From Ga0077555 sp964500805 (lineage in GTDB: Bacteria; Pseudomonadota; Alphaproteobacteria; Rhizobiales; Hyphomicrobiaceae): 64,000 bases of DNA. The translations under genes were made by a program, and so were the position numbers. The notes beneath the pieces are model-generated. The model saw only the letters and a program-made list of their open reading frames with translations, was not told the origin of the DNA and searched no databases. This document shows, piece after piece, positions 18,295-25,902 of the stretch (position 1 is the first letter of the stretch; each line of letters starts with the position of its first letter). Where the stretch lies: assembly GCA_964500805.1 (NCBI GenBank), contig CAZCQH010000013.1, positions 1 through 64,000 of the forward strand, in the 5' to 3' direction.

Positions 18295-18305
18295 TTGAAA
18301 CCGGC

Positions 18306-18330
18306 GGTGCCTGGCCTTCGGTCTGGCGCC
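18306..18330 (+). terminator. Hairpin after the DEAD-box helicase gene
   Basis: GGTGCC (18306-18311) pairs with GGCGCC (18325-18330), with a shorter inner stem around a TTCG-containing loop. It lies 11 nt after the stop codon. The core (CTGGCCTTCGGTCTGGC) resembles the hairpins at 1661-1682 and 19518-19537. No T-tract. Confidence 0.4.
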
Positions 18331-18479
18331 GTTCGACCTCAGCTCGGTTCTGCCCGCACCAGCCACTCTCTCCGCCCCGCCGCTGATGCAGATCAGCCAA
18401 GCTCCGCGCATCCGCGCGCTCGACAGCCGTGTGACACTCCGCAATCATTCTCCGCGACTCACCAGCGGGGGAACACCAC

Positions 18480-19508
18480 ATGCGCCGGCGCGATTTCGTC
18501 ACCACGGGTTTGGCAGCCTCGGCAGCGCTCGCCGCACCGTCGATTCGCCACTCGGCACTGGCCCAGGAGGTGTCCAACGTGCTGCTGCTGATGCAGCACG
18601 GCCTTCCCTATCTGCCGCAAATGGTGATGGACGCCCAGAAGCTCGTCGAAAAGCACGTCGCGAAAGCCGGCCTGCCCAACATCACCACCGAATACAAGCA
18701 TCTCGCCGGCACGGCCAATCTGATCGACGCGCTGCTCGCCGGCCAAATGCACGGTGGCGTGGTTGGCATGCCCGCGCTCACCACGCTCTGGGCCCGCACC
18801 GTCGGCTCGCCGCAGGAGGTGCGCGCGCTCTCGGCGGTGCAATCGATGCCCTACTATCTCGTCACCAACAACAAGGCCGTTAAGTCGATTCGTGACTTCA
18901 CCGAGAAGGACAAGATCGCGCTTCCCGCCGTGAAGGTGTCAGCCCAAGCCGTCTGCTTGCAGATGGCCGCCGCTAAGGAATGGGGCGACGCCAACTTTGC
19001 CAAGCTTGACCCGATCACCATCTCCCGCGCGCACCCGGATGCGATCACCGCCATCCTCAGCGGCAACAACGAGATCAACAGCCACTACGCGTCGGCGCCG
19101 TTCTACTACTACGAGCTCGAGACACCCGGCATTCAGCTGGTGCTCAGATCCTACGACACGCTCGGCGGTCCGACGACCAATGGCGTCATGCTGATGGCAA
19201 AGTCGTTCCGCGATCAGAACCCGAAGATCGCCGGCGCCATCTACGCGGCGCTGGAAGAGGCGAACGCCTTCATAAGCAAAAACCCGGGCGATGCCGCCGA
19301 GATCTACATCAAGGCAACCAACGAGAAGCGCGCCGACCGTGCCCGCATGGAGAAAATGGTTGCCGATCCGGAGAACGTCTGGACGACGACGCCGCAGCAC
19401 GCGATGACCTACACCAACTTCATGCACAAGGTCGGCACCATCAAGCGCCTCCCCGACACCTGGAAGGACATGTTCCTGCCCGAGTGCCACGCTCTTCCCG
19501 GCTCGTGA
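18480..19508 (+). CDS. Tat-exported ABC transporter substrate-binding protein (NitT/TauT type)
   Basis: A 342-residue periplasmic binding protein. The N-terminus MRRRDFVTTGLAASAALAAP is a twin-arginine signal, with probable cleavage after SALA near residue 28. The body has the two-lobed NMT1/SsuA pattern: YKHLAGTANLIDALLAG and GMPALTTLW near the start, PITISRAHPDAITAIL in the middle. Substrates of the family are sulfonates, nitrate, pyrimidine precursors or aromatic acids. No permease or ATPase gene lies beside it, so it must use a transporter encoded elsewhere. GGGGGA precedes the ATG. Confidence 0.85.
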   Translation: MRRRDFVTTGLAASAALAAPSIRHSALAQEVSNVLLLMQHGLPYLPQMVMDAQKLVEKHVAKAGLPNITTEYKHLAGTANLIDALLAGQMHGGVVGMPALTTLWARTVGSPQEVRALSAVQSMPYYLVTNNKAVKSIRDFTEKDKIALPAVKVSAQAVCLQMAAAKEWGDANFAKLDPITISRAHPDAITAILSGNNEINSHYASAPFYYYELETPGIQLVLRSYDTLGGPTTNGVMLMAKSFRDQNPKIAGAIYAALEEANAFISKNPGDAAEIYIKATNEKRADRARMEKMVADPENVWTTTPQHAMTYTNFMHKVGTIKRLPDTWKDMFLPECHALPGS

Positions 19509-19517
19509 CGTGTCGGT

Positions 19518-19537
19518 AGCTGGGCCTCAGCCTGGCT
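19518..19537. repeat. Hairpin after the binding-protein gene
   Basis: AGCTGGGC (19518-19525) can pair with GCCTGGCT (19530-19537) using two G-U pairs, around a CTCA loop, 9 nt after the stop. The core CTGGGCCTCAGCCTGGC resembles the hairpins at 1661-1682 and 18306-18330. Confidence 0.35.
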
Positions 19538-19550
19538 TCGCGCCACCCAA

Positions 19551-19566
19551 TGTTTCACGTGAAGCA
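19551..19566. promoter_or_regulatory. parS: Probable parS site (ParB-binding, chromosome segregation)
   Basis: TGTTTCACGTGAAGCA matches the bacterial parS consensus TGTTTCACGTGAAACA at 15 of 16 bases, including the whole CACGTG core. ParB loads here as a CTP clamp and acts with ParA in origin segregation. It lies outside any gene, between convergent genes, which is unremarkable for parS. Only one copy was noticed in this window. Confidence 0.7.
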
Positions 19567-19569
19567 ATA

Positions 19570-19581
19570 ATACAATTGTAT
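19570..19581. promoter_or_regulatory. 12-bp palindrome beside the parS-like site
   Basis: ATACAATTGTAT is a perfect palindrome starting 4 nt after the parS-like site. Its role is unknown; it may be a second protein site. Confidence 0.3.
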
Positions 19582-19971
19582 CTATTCAGGTTAACGCGCG
19601 AATCCCCGCCAAACTTATCCCCACCGCTCCAGGTGCCCGCATACTCGACCCGTTCAGCCGCGAGGCGGTGCGGGCAGCGATGCCTGTTGCCGCCTCCAGG
19701 TGGAAAGCTCGGGGCACCCGCAAGGGGACTCGAGTCGCTCTTTGACAAGTGAATAAAAAACACGGCCACCCGGCTGCGGTACCGCGGCCCGGGAACGAGA
19801 CCGCCTTGCCGAGATGGTCGTGTGAACGAAAACGAAGCGCCCGATCGCCTCCCGCCTGGCGCCTCATCGCTTTGCACCCCACGCGCCACCCGCGGTGGTG
19901 CGGGCGATGAGGACGCGGGATGGGCGAGGGCCGCGGGAAGATCGCGCCCAGCGGCTCAGCGCTTCGGAACG

Positions 19972-21033
19972 TCAGGGCACGACGACCGTTCGCCCGACGA
20001 TCTTGCCCTCCTTCAGCCGCGCGAGGACATCGCCGACGTCAGCGAGCGGCCGCTTCGCGACGGGCAGCGCCGGCACCTTGCCGCTGCGGGCGAGCGCCAT
20101 CATCTCGGCCATGTCCTCCAGCGTGCCGACATAAGAGCCCATGATCGTCGCGTTCTTCAGCGGAATCAGCGGCACCGGCAGGGTCGCTGCGCCGCCGAAG
20201 AGGCCGACTACGATCAGCCGGCCTCCCTTGCGAATCGCGTTGAAGCCGAACGTGAACGACGCCGCCGCACCGACGAAATCGATTGCTGCCACGGGACCGC
20301 CGCCCGTCGCGCGCATCAGGTTTCTCGCCGTGTCGGCATTTGCGGGATCGATGACGTCCTTGGCGCCGGCTGCCTTCGCCGCCGCCCACTTCGACTGATC
20401 GATGTCGGCGACGATAGGCTGCACGCCGGTCACCGCCTCGGCCATCCGCACACCCGAGAGGCCAACACCGCCGGCGCCGATGATCAGCAAGTCGCCGCCG
20501 GACCCAGCGAGCGCGGCTTTCGCCTTCTTCAACGCGCCGAACGCCGTGAGGCCCGAGCAAGCGTACGTGCACGCCAACGCCTCATCGATGCCGTCGTAGG
20601 CGAAGAGATACTGCGGGCCGGGCACCAGGCAGTGCGTTGCAAACCCACCGTCCGCATTGACACCGAGCGCGCGCGGCGAATTGCAGAGCTGCTCGTCGCC
20701 GGCCGCGCAGATCGGACATTTGCCGCAGCCGATCCAGCCGTAGACCACGCGGCGATCTCCGGCCTTGGCCTCATTCGGCTTCACCTGCTCACCAACCGCG
20801 ATCACCTCGCCGACGATCTCGTGGCCAAGTGTGCGCGGCAGGCCGAGGCTCTTGCCAAGGTCCACCTTGCGTCCGCCGCCAAGGTCGAAATAGCCGTCCG
20901 CCAGATGCACATCGCTGTGGCAAACCCCGCAGCCAGAGACCTTGATCAGCACCTCGCGCCCCTTGGGCAAGGGTGTCGGCTCAGTCTGCTTCTCGAGCGG
21001 GCTCCCAAGCGCAGTGACGCGGTAACTATCCAT
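19972..21033 (-). CDS. Zinc-dependent alcohol dehydrogenase (MDR family)
   Basis: A 353-residue medium-chain dehydrogenase. The catalytic zinc ligands are Cys in GCGVCHSDVH and His-Glu in LGHEIVGEV; the structural zinc set is in GCGKCPICAAGDEQLC; the Rossmann motif is IIGAGGVGLSG. It should oxidise an alcohol or reduce an aldehyde with NAD(P). The YLFAYDGIDEALACTYACSG region before the Rossmann fold is typical of a proteobacterial subgroup without a fixed substrate. It is divergent from hyuB with a 186-bp gap, so a joint pathway is possible but not shown. Confidence 0.88.
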   Translation of the reverse strand: MDSYRVTALGSPLEKQTEPTPLPKGREVLIKVSGCGVCHSDVHLADGYFDLGGGRKVDLGKSLGLPRTLGHEIVGEVIAVGEQVKPNEAKAGDRRVVYGWIGCGKCPICAAGDEQLCNSPRALGVNADGGFATHCLVPGPQYLFAYDGIDEALACTYACSGLTAFGALKKAKAALAGSGGDLLIIGAGGVGLSGVRMAEAVTGVQPIVADIDQSKWAAAKAAGAKDVIDPANADTARNLMRATGGGPVAAIDFVGAAASFTFGFNAIRKGGRLIVVGLFGGAATLPVPLIPLKNATIMGSYVGTLEDMAEMMALARSGKVPALPVAKRPLADVGDVLARLKEGKIVGRTVVVP

Positions 21034-21219
21034 GGATCATCTCCAGATGCGTTTGATTTCGGGCACCTTCCCACAGAGCAGCACGCGACGGCAATGGTGG
21101 CGGCTCCTATTCGGCTGCAGTCGCCCCGGAAACCGGGCAAAAACCCTTCAGCCCACATTGGCAATCGCCACCCAGTGTCGCTAAGCTCCGCGCGTTTTGC
21201 AGGAAAGGACAGGGACGTC

Positions 21220-22929
21220 ATGCCGCCGAACGACACCGCACCAACCGGCGCTCGTGCCACCCGTGAGGCGGACGGCGCGCACAGCGCCATCGACCCCATC
21301 ACCGTCTCCGTTGTGCAGCACCGGCTGCACGCCATTGTCGAGGAGATGGGCGAGGCGATGCTCCGCACGTCCTATTCGCAGATCCTCAACTCGAGCCGCG
21401 ATTTCTCGACCGGCATTTGCGATGCGGCAGGCCGCCTCATCGCGCAAGCCGAGCACGTGCCGGTCCATGTCGGCGCGCTCCCGTTTGCCGCCCTCTCTGT
21501 CGGTGAAGCCTTCGCGGGCGACATTCATCCCGGCGATGTGTTCCTGCTCAACGATCCCTACCACGGTGGCAACCACCTGCCCGACATCACCGTGTTCGTG
21601 CCCGTCTTCGCTGCCGGTCGGCACGCGTTTTGGTCGATTAACCGCGCCCACATGAGCGACATCGGCGGCTCGACGCACGGCGCCTATAATCCCGGTGCGA
21701 CCGAGATCTACCAGGAAGGCCTTCGCATCACGCCGCTGCGCATCGCCGACAAGGGCGACATGCGCGAGGATCTCTTGCGCATGATTGCAATCAACGTGCG
21801 TCATCCCCGCGATTTCCGCGGCGACCTCGCCGCCATGATCGGTTCGGCCAAGCTCTGCGAGAAGCGGTTGAACGAGCTCATCCAGGAGCAGGGCGCGGAG
21901 AAGCTTCACGCGGCAATCGAGGCCATGCTCGATGGCGCCGAGCGGCGTTCGCGTGCCATCGTCTCGGAGTGGAAGGACGGCGTCTACCAAGGCGAGGCGA
22001 CGCTCGACGATGACGGCTTCGGGCGCGAGAACATCGTGATCCGCGCCAAGGTGACGGTCGCAGGCAGCGACGTCGAAGTCGACCTGACGGGCTCCGACGC
22101 GGAGGCCGTGAGCTTCATCAACTCGTCTCACGCCAACATGCAGTCCGCCTGCGCCATGGCATTCTTCTACCTGATCGATCCCGACATACCCAAGAACTCC
22201 GGCTCCATGCGCCCGCTCTCGGTCAAGGCGCGGCCCGGCACCATCGTCTGGGCCAACGACGGACGCCCGGTCACCATGTGCACCAGCCACTGCTCGAACG
22301 AGATCGTCGAGGCGATCGTGGTTGCGCTGTCGGGCGCCTGCCCGGATCGCGTGATGGGCGGCTGGGGCCGTCGCTTCCGAATCGCCATCAAGGGCGAGGA
22401 CCCGCGCACCGGTCGGACGTTCATCTGGCATCTCTTCCAGGCGCGTCCCGGCGGCGGCGGTTCCATTGCAGGCGACGGCTACAACTCGGTCGGCGAGTGG
22501 CACTCGGCCGGCGGCATCAAGTTCGGTTCCATCGAGGTGGCCGAGGTGCGCTTCCCGTTCCTGTTTTTGCATCACGAGTATCGCCCTGACTCAGGCGGCG
22601 AAGGGCAATGGCGTGGCGGCACCGGCGGCGACCTCGACATGGTGATCGAGACCGCCAAGCCCGCTGTCGGCAACACCGCCGGTGACGGTATCCGCCATGG
22701 TGCCCGCGGCCTTCTCGGCGGCAAGGACGGCGCGCCGCATCACTATCTGCTGCGCCACGCTGACGGCACCGAACGCACCTTGCACACGAAGGAAGTCGGC
22801 GTCGTCATCAGTCCCGGCGACCGCCTCGTCGTCCACTCCGGCGGCGGTGGCGGCTGGGGCGATCCCGCGAAGCGCACCCGCGACGCATGCTCTCGCGATG
22901 TGCGCAATGGTCTCGTGACCAAACCGTAG
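21220..22929 (+). CDS. hyuB: Hydantoinase B/oxoprolinase family subunit
   Basis: A 569-residue HyuB-type subunit that works with HyuA to open cyclic amides with ATP: hydantoins, 5-oxoproline, or by analogy carboxylation substrates. Family parts seen: MGEAMLRTSYSQILNSSRDFS near the start, DVFLLNDPYHGGNHLPDI with the metal-binding residues, HMSDIGGSTHGAYNPGATEIYQEG, and a C-terminal GGGGGWGDP. The frame stays open upstream to 19822, but that part is antisense to the alcohol dehydrogenase; I use the ATG at 21220 with AGGGAC 4 nt upstream. hyuA follows after 79 bp holding a large palindrome. Confidence 0.9.
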   Translation: MPPNDTAPTGARATREADGAHSAIDPITVSVVQHRLHAIVEEMGEAMLRTSYSQILNSSRDFSTGICDAAGRLIAQAEHVPVHVGALPFAALSVGEAFAGDIHPGDVFLLNDPYHGGNHLPDITVFVPVFAAGRHAFWSINRAHMSDIGGSTHGAYNPGATEIYQEGLRITPLRIADKGDMREDLLRMIAINVRHPRDFRGDLAAMIGSAKLCEKRLNELIQEQGAEKLHAAIEAMLDGAERRSRAIVSEWKDGVYQGEATLDDDGFGRENIVIRAKVTVAGSDVEVDLTGSDAEAVSFINSSHANMQSACAMAFFYLIDPDIPKNSGSMRPLSVKARPGTIVWANDGRPVTMCTSHCSNEIVEAIVVALSGACPDRVMGGWGRRFRIAIKGEDPRTGRTFIWHLFQARPGGGGSIAGDGYNSVGEWHSAGGIKFGSIEVAEVRFPFLFLHHEYRPDSGGEGQWRGGTGGDLDMVIETAKPAVGNTAGDGIRHGARGLLGGKDGAPHHYLLRHADGTERTLHTKEVGVVISPGDRLVVHSGGGGGWGDPAKRTRDACSRDVRNGLVTKP

Positions 22930-22942
22930 CGAGCCCGGTCGG

Positions 22943-22964
22943 GGTCAGACCCATGGGTCTGACC
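22943..22964. repeat. Perfect 22-bp palindrome between hyuB and hyuA
   Basis: The half-site GGTCAGACCCA (22943-22953) is followed directly by its exact reverse complement (22954-22964), with no loop. It lies 13 nt after the hyuB stop and 44 nt before the hyuA start. GGTCAGACC-type palindromes recur in intergenic DNA of many Proteobacteria, so it may be one copy of a REP-like element; as RNA it could slow RNase decay or tune hyuA expression. Confidence 0.6.
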
Positions 22965-23008
22965 ACTCAAAGCGCAGAGACGTCAACAGATTCAAAGAAC
23001 TCACACCC

Positions 23009-25054
23009 ATGTATCGCATAGGCATCGACGTTGGCGGCACGTTCACGGACCTTGTCGCAGTGGATGATCGCGGCGTGTCGACGTTCGCAAAAGCGGCGTC
23101 GACGCCGGCAGATCCCTCGATCGGCACCATGGACGGGCTCGAGGTGCTGGCAACCGCGCTCGGGCTTGATCGCGGCACACTGCTGGCACGCACGGACCGC
23201 ATCGTGCACGGCACTACTGTCGCCACCAACGCGCTGCTCGAGCGCAAGGGTGCCAAGGTCGGACTTCTCACCACGGCCGGCCATCGCGACGTGATCGAGA
23301 TGCGCGAAGGCCTGAAGCCCGAGGATCGTTATAACCTGAGGCTCACACCGCCCGAGCCGCTCGTGCCCCGGCATTTGCGCTTCGGCGTCACCGAGCGCAT
23401 TCGCGCCAGCGGCGAGATCCTCACGCCCCTCGATCGCGCCTCGCTCAATGCCGCGATCCAGCAGCTGAAGACCGAAGGCGTCACGGCGATCGCCATCTGC
23501 TTTCTCCACGCCTGGAAAAACCCGGCGCATGAGCAGGCCGCCGAGGCAGCCGTTCGTGCCGCCTTGCCCGACACCTACGTCACCACGTCTTCCGGCGTCT
23601 ATCCGCAGATCAAGGAGTACGAGCGCGTCTCGACCACAATCGTCAACGCGTATGTGGGTCCCGTCGTCGATCGCTATATGCAGCGCCTCGTCGTGCGGTT
23701 GAAGGAAGCCGGCTACAAGGGTCCGCTCTTCATCATGCTCTCGCACGGCGGTGTCGCGCCGGTCGAGGAAGCGGTGCGTCTTTCGGCGGCAACAGTTCTT
23801 TCCGGCCCCGCCGGCGGCGTAGCGGGCGCGCGGTATGCAGCGGAGCTGATCGAGACCGGCAACCTGATCCCGTTCGACATGGGCGGCACCTCGACCGACA
23901 TCTCGCTCATCCGCCGTGCGACACCGGGCGTCGCTATCGATCGCACCATCGCCGGCCAGCGGATCGCACTGCCGAGCCTCGACATCGTGACCCTCGGCGC
24001 GGGCGGCGGCTCGATTGCACGCGTCGATCAGGGTGGCGTGCTGCACGTCGGGCCCGAGAGCGCGGGTGCGGCGCCAGGGCCCGCCTGCTATGGGCGCGGC
24101 GGCACGCTGCCGACCGTCACCGACGCCAATCTTGTGCTCGGCTTGCTCGAACCCACCGGGCTGCTCGGCGGCAAGATGCAGCTCGACCGGTCCGCAGCAG
24201 AAAAGGCGCTGGCGGCCTTGGGCGCGGAGTTGCGGCTCGATGCAGTAACCGCGGCGGCGGGTGTCTACCGCATCATCAATGCGCGCATGGCAGAAGGCAT
24301 TCGCCTGGTTTCGGTGCGGCGCGGCGTTGATCCGACCGGGTTTGCGCTCCTGGCCTTCGGCGGCGCTGCCGGGCTGCATGCGATCGATGTGGCTCGCCAG
24401 CTTTCCATGCGCCGCGTGGTGGTACCTCGCGTGGCGTCGGTGCTCTCCGCCTGGGGCATGCTCGCTTCCGACATCCGCTTCGAGATGGCCAAGACCCACG
24501 TCGGTGATCACGCTGCCCTCGAGGCCAAAGCGGTTCGCGAGGTGTTCGCTGATCTCGAGGCTGACGGCCGACGCCGGCTCGCTGGCACGTTCGACGGCCC
24601 GGTGGAGGTCACGCGCAGCGCCGACATGCGCTATGGCGAGCAGATCTTCGAGATCAATGTGCCGCTGGACGGGCTGGACTGGAACGCGCCAGACCTCATC
24701 ACTCGAATTGCCGAGCGTTTCCACCGCCGGCACGAGGAGCTCTACACCTACTCCCAGCCGGGGAACGAGGTCGTGCTGGTCAACGCCCGCGCGGCCGCAA
24801 TCGGCAAGCTGCCTGCGCTGCCTCAGGAGCCGGTCGTCCCGCCACGCACTGCCGCTGCACCAGTTCGCCGGCAGCGCATTCATCGCGGCCGCTGGATCGA
24901 GGTACCGGTTTATCGCCTGGATCTGTTGGCGCCAGGACAGGCCATCGCCGGGCCGGCACTGGTCGAGAGTGAGACCACCTCGGCGCTCATTGGCGAGCAG
25001 GATCGCGCCACGGTCACGCGCCACGGTTGGCTCGACATCGAGGTCGCAACGTGA
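23009..25054 (+). CDS. hyuA: Hydantoinase A/oxoprolinase family ATPase subunit
   Basis: A 681-residue HyuA-type subunit with the actin-like ATPase fold: phosphate-1 loop RIGIDVGGTFTDLVAV at the N-terminus, IVHGTTVATNALLERKGAKVG, and the second phosphate loop DMGGTSTDISLI. It phosphorylates the substrate carbonyl while HyuB completes the ring opening. The substrate could be 5-oxoproline, hydantoin or N-methylhydantoin; the closeness of a glutathione-synthesis gene makes 5-oxoproline attractive, but that is inference. The end overlaps the likely rsmE start in a GTGA junction. Confidence 0.92.
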   Translation: MYRIGIDVGGTFTDLVAVDDRGVSTFAKAASTPADPSIGTMDGLEVLATALGLDRGTLLARTDRIVHGTTVATNALLERKGAKVGLLTTAGHRDVIEMREGLKPEDRYNLRLTPPEPLVPRHLRFGVTERIRASGEILTPLDRASLNAAIQQLKTEGVTAIAICFLHAWKNPAHEQAAEAAVRAALPDTYVTTSSGVYPQIKEYERVSTTIVNAYVGPVVDRYMQRLVVRLKEAGYKGPLFIMLSHGGVAPVEEAVRLSAATVLSGPAGGVAGARYAAELIETGNLIPFDMGGTSTDISLIRRATPGVAIDRTIAGQRIALPSLDIVTLGAGGGSIARVDQGGVLHVGPESAGAAPGPACYGRGGTLPTVTDANLVLGLLEPTGLLGGKMQLDRSAAEKALAALGAELRLDAVTAAAGVYRIINARMAEGIRLVSVRRGVDPTGFALLAFGGAAGLHAIDVARQLSMRRVVVPRVASVLSAWGMLASDIRFEMAKTHVGDHAALEAKAVREVFADLEADGRRRLAGTFDGPVEVTRSADMRYGEQIFEINVPLDGLDWNAPDLITRIAERFHRRHEELYTYSQPGNEVVLVNARAAAIGKLPALPQEPVVPPRTAAAPVRRQRIHRGRWIEVPVYRLDLLAPGQAIAGPALVESETTSALIGEQDRATVTRHGWLDIEVAT

Positions 25055-25884
25055 CTCGAAAAGGCGGCAGGCGCGGAATGCCGCCGGGCACTTCCGGCGG
25101 GCAAAGCGCGGCCGCGACCGGGATCGGCGATGACGCCTATGACTTCCGCGCCCAGCGTCTCTACCTCACCGCCGATCTTCACGCTGGCGTCGAGATTCCG
25201 CTCGATGCCGCGCAGGCGAACTACCTTCTCAACGTGCTTCGCCTATCGGCAGGTGCCGTGATCCACGCCTTCAACGGCCGCGACGGCGAATGGCGCACCA
25301 CCCTGATGCGGCGTGGCAAGCGCGATGCAGCGCTCCAAGTCGATCACCAGACACGCGCCCAGGCGGGCGGACCTGACCTTCACTATCTCTTCGCGCCGCT
25401 GAAACGCGCCCGCCTCGACTACATGGTGCAGAAAGCGACCGAGCTCGGCGTGGCGCGCCTGCAGCCCGTGATGACGCAGCACACCGCTGCCGATCGCATC
25501 AATCTCGACCGCATGCGCGCCAACGTCATCGAGGCAGCCGAGCAGTGCGGTATCCTGCGCATCCCGGAGGTCGTCGACCCCGCGCCGCTGTCCCGCATCC
25601 TCGACACCTGGGACCCCAGCCGCCGCCTGATCTTCTGCGACGAGGATGCGCCCATCGCCGATCCCATCGCGGCTCTTCGTGCAGTCGGGGCCGGACCCCT
25701 GGCCGTACTTATCGGACCCGAAGGTGGCTTCTCAGAAGCCGAGCGCGCAAGCCTGATCGGGAAGCCCTACACGGCGCGCATTGCTCTCGGCCCACGCATC
25801 ATGCGCGCTGACACCGCCGCCGTCGCTGCCCTCTCTCTCGTCAATGCCACGCTCGGCGATTGGACGAGCAACACATCTCTGTAG
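25051..25884 (+). CDS. rsmE: 16S rRNA (uracil1498-N3)-methyltransferase
   Basis: An RsmE of about 277 residues, which methylates U1498 in the 30S decoding region. N-terminal PUA-like domain (FRAQRLYLTADL...NYLLNVLRLSAG), then the SPOUT methyltransferase domain with the knot motifs VLIGPEGGFSEAE and IALGPRIMRADTAAVAAL. The GTG at 25051 overlaps the hyuA stop (GTGA) and has GAGGT upstream; the ATG at 25078 is a good alternative that removes nine unconserved residues. In many Rhizobiales rsmE lies beside the glutamate-cysteine ligase gene; here an NYN gene sits between them on the other strand. Confidence 0.9.
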   Translation: MTRKGGRRGMPPGTSGGQSAAATGIGDDAYDFRAQRLYLTADLHAGVEIPLDAAQANYLLNVLRLSAGAVIHAFNGRDGEWRTTLMRRGKRDAALQVDHQTRAQAGGPDLHYLFAPLKRARLDYMVQKATELGVARLQPVMTQHTAADRINLDRMRANVIEAAEQCGILRIPEVVDPAPLSRILDTWDPSRRLIFCDEDAPIADPIAALRAVGAGPLAVLIGPEGGFSEAERASLIGKPYTARIALGPRIMRADTAAVAALSLVNATLGDWTSNTSL

Positions 25885-25902
25885 ACCGGCAGCAGGCCTA
25901 CA

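Larger units (their letters stand above)
19509..19971. other. Non-coding stretch with a parS-like site
   Basis: No gene is supported between the binding-protein gene and the convergent alcohol dehydrogenase gene. The first 75 bases hold a hairpin, a parS-like site and a 12-bp palindrome. TTATCCCCA at 19615-19623 differs by one base from a DnaA box, which is weak evidence alone. The rest shows nothing clear. Confidence 0.55.

Noticed and set aside
17324..18298. Long Ala/Arg/Thr-rich open frame inside the helicase tail
   Set aside because: It is another frame of the repetitive tail-coding DNA; high GC keeps stops rare there.
19615..19623. TTATCCCCA as part of an origin of replication
   Set aside because: A single near-match to a DnaA box is expected by chance, and no AT-rich unwinding region or further boxes are nearby.
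19822..21219. N-terminal extension of hyuB by about 466 codons
   Set aside because: It is antisense to the well-supported alcohol dehydrogenase gene and low in family features; HyuB homologues start at the ATG at 21220.
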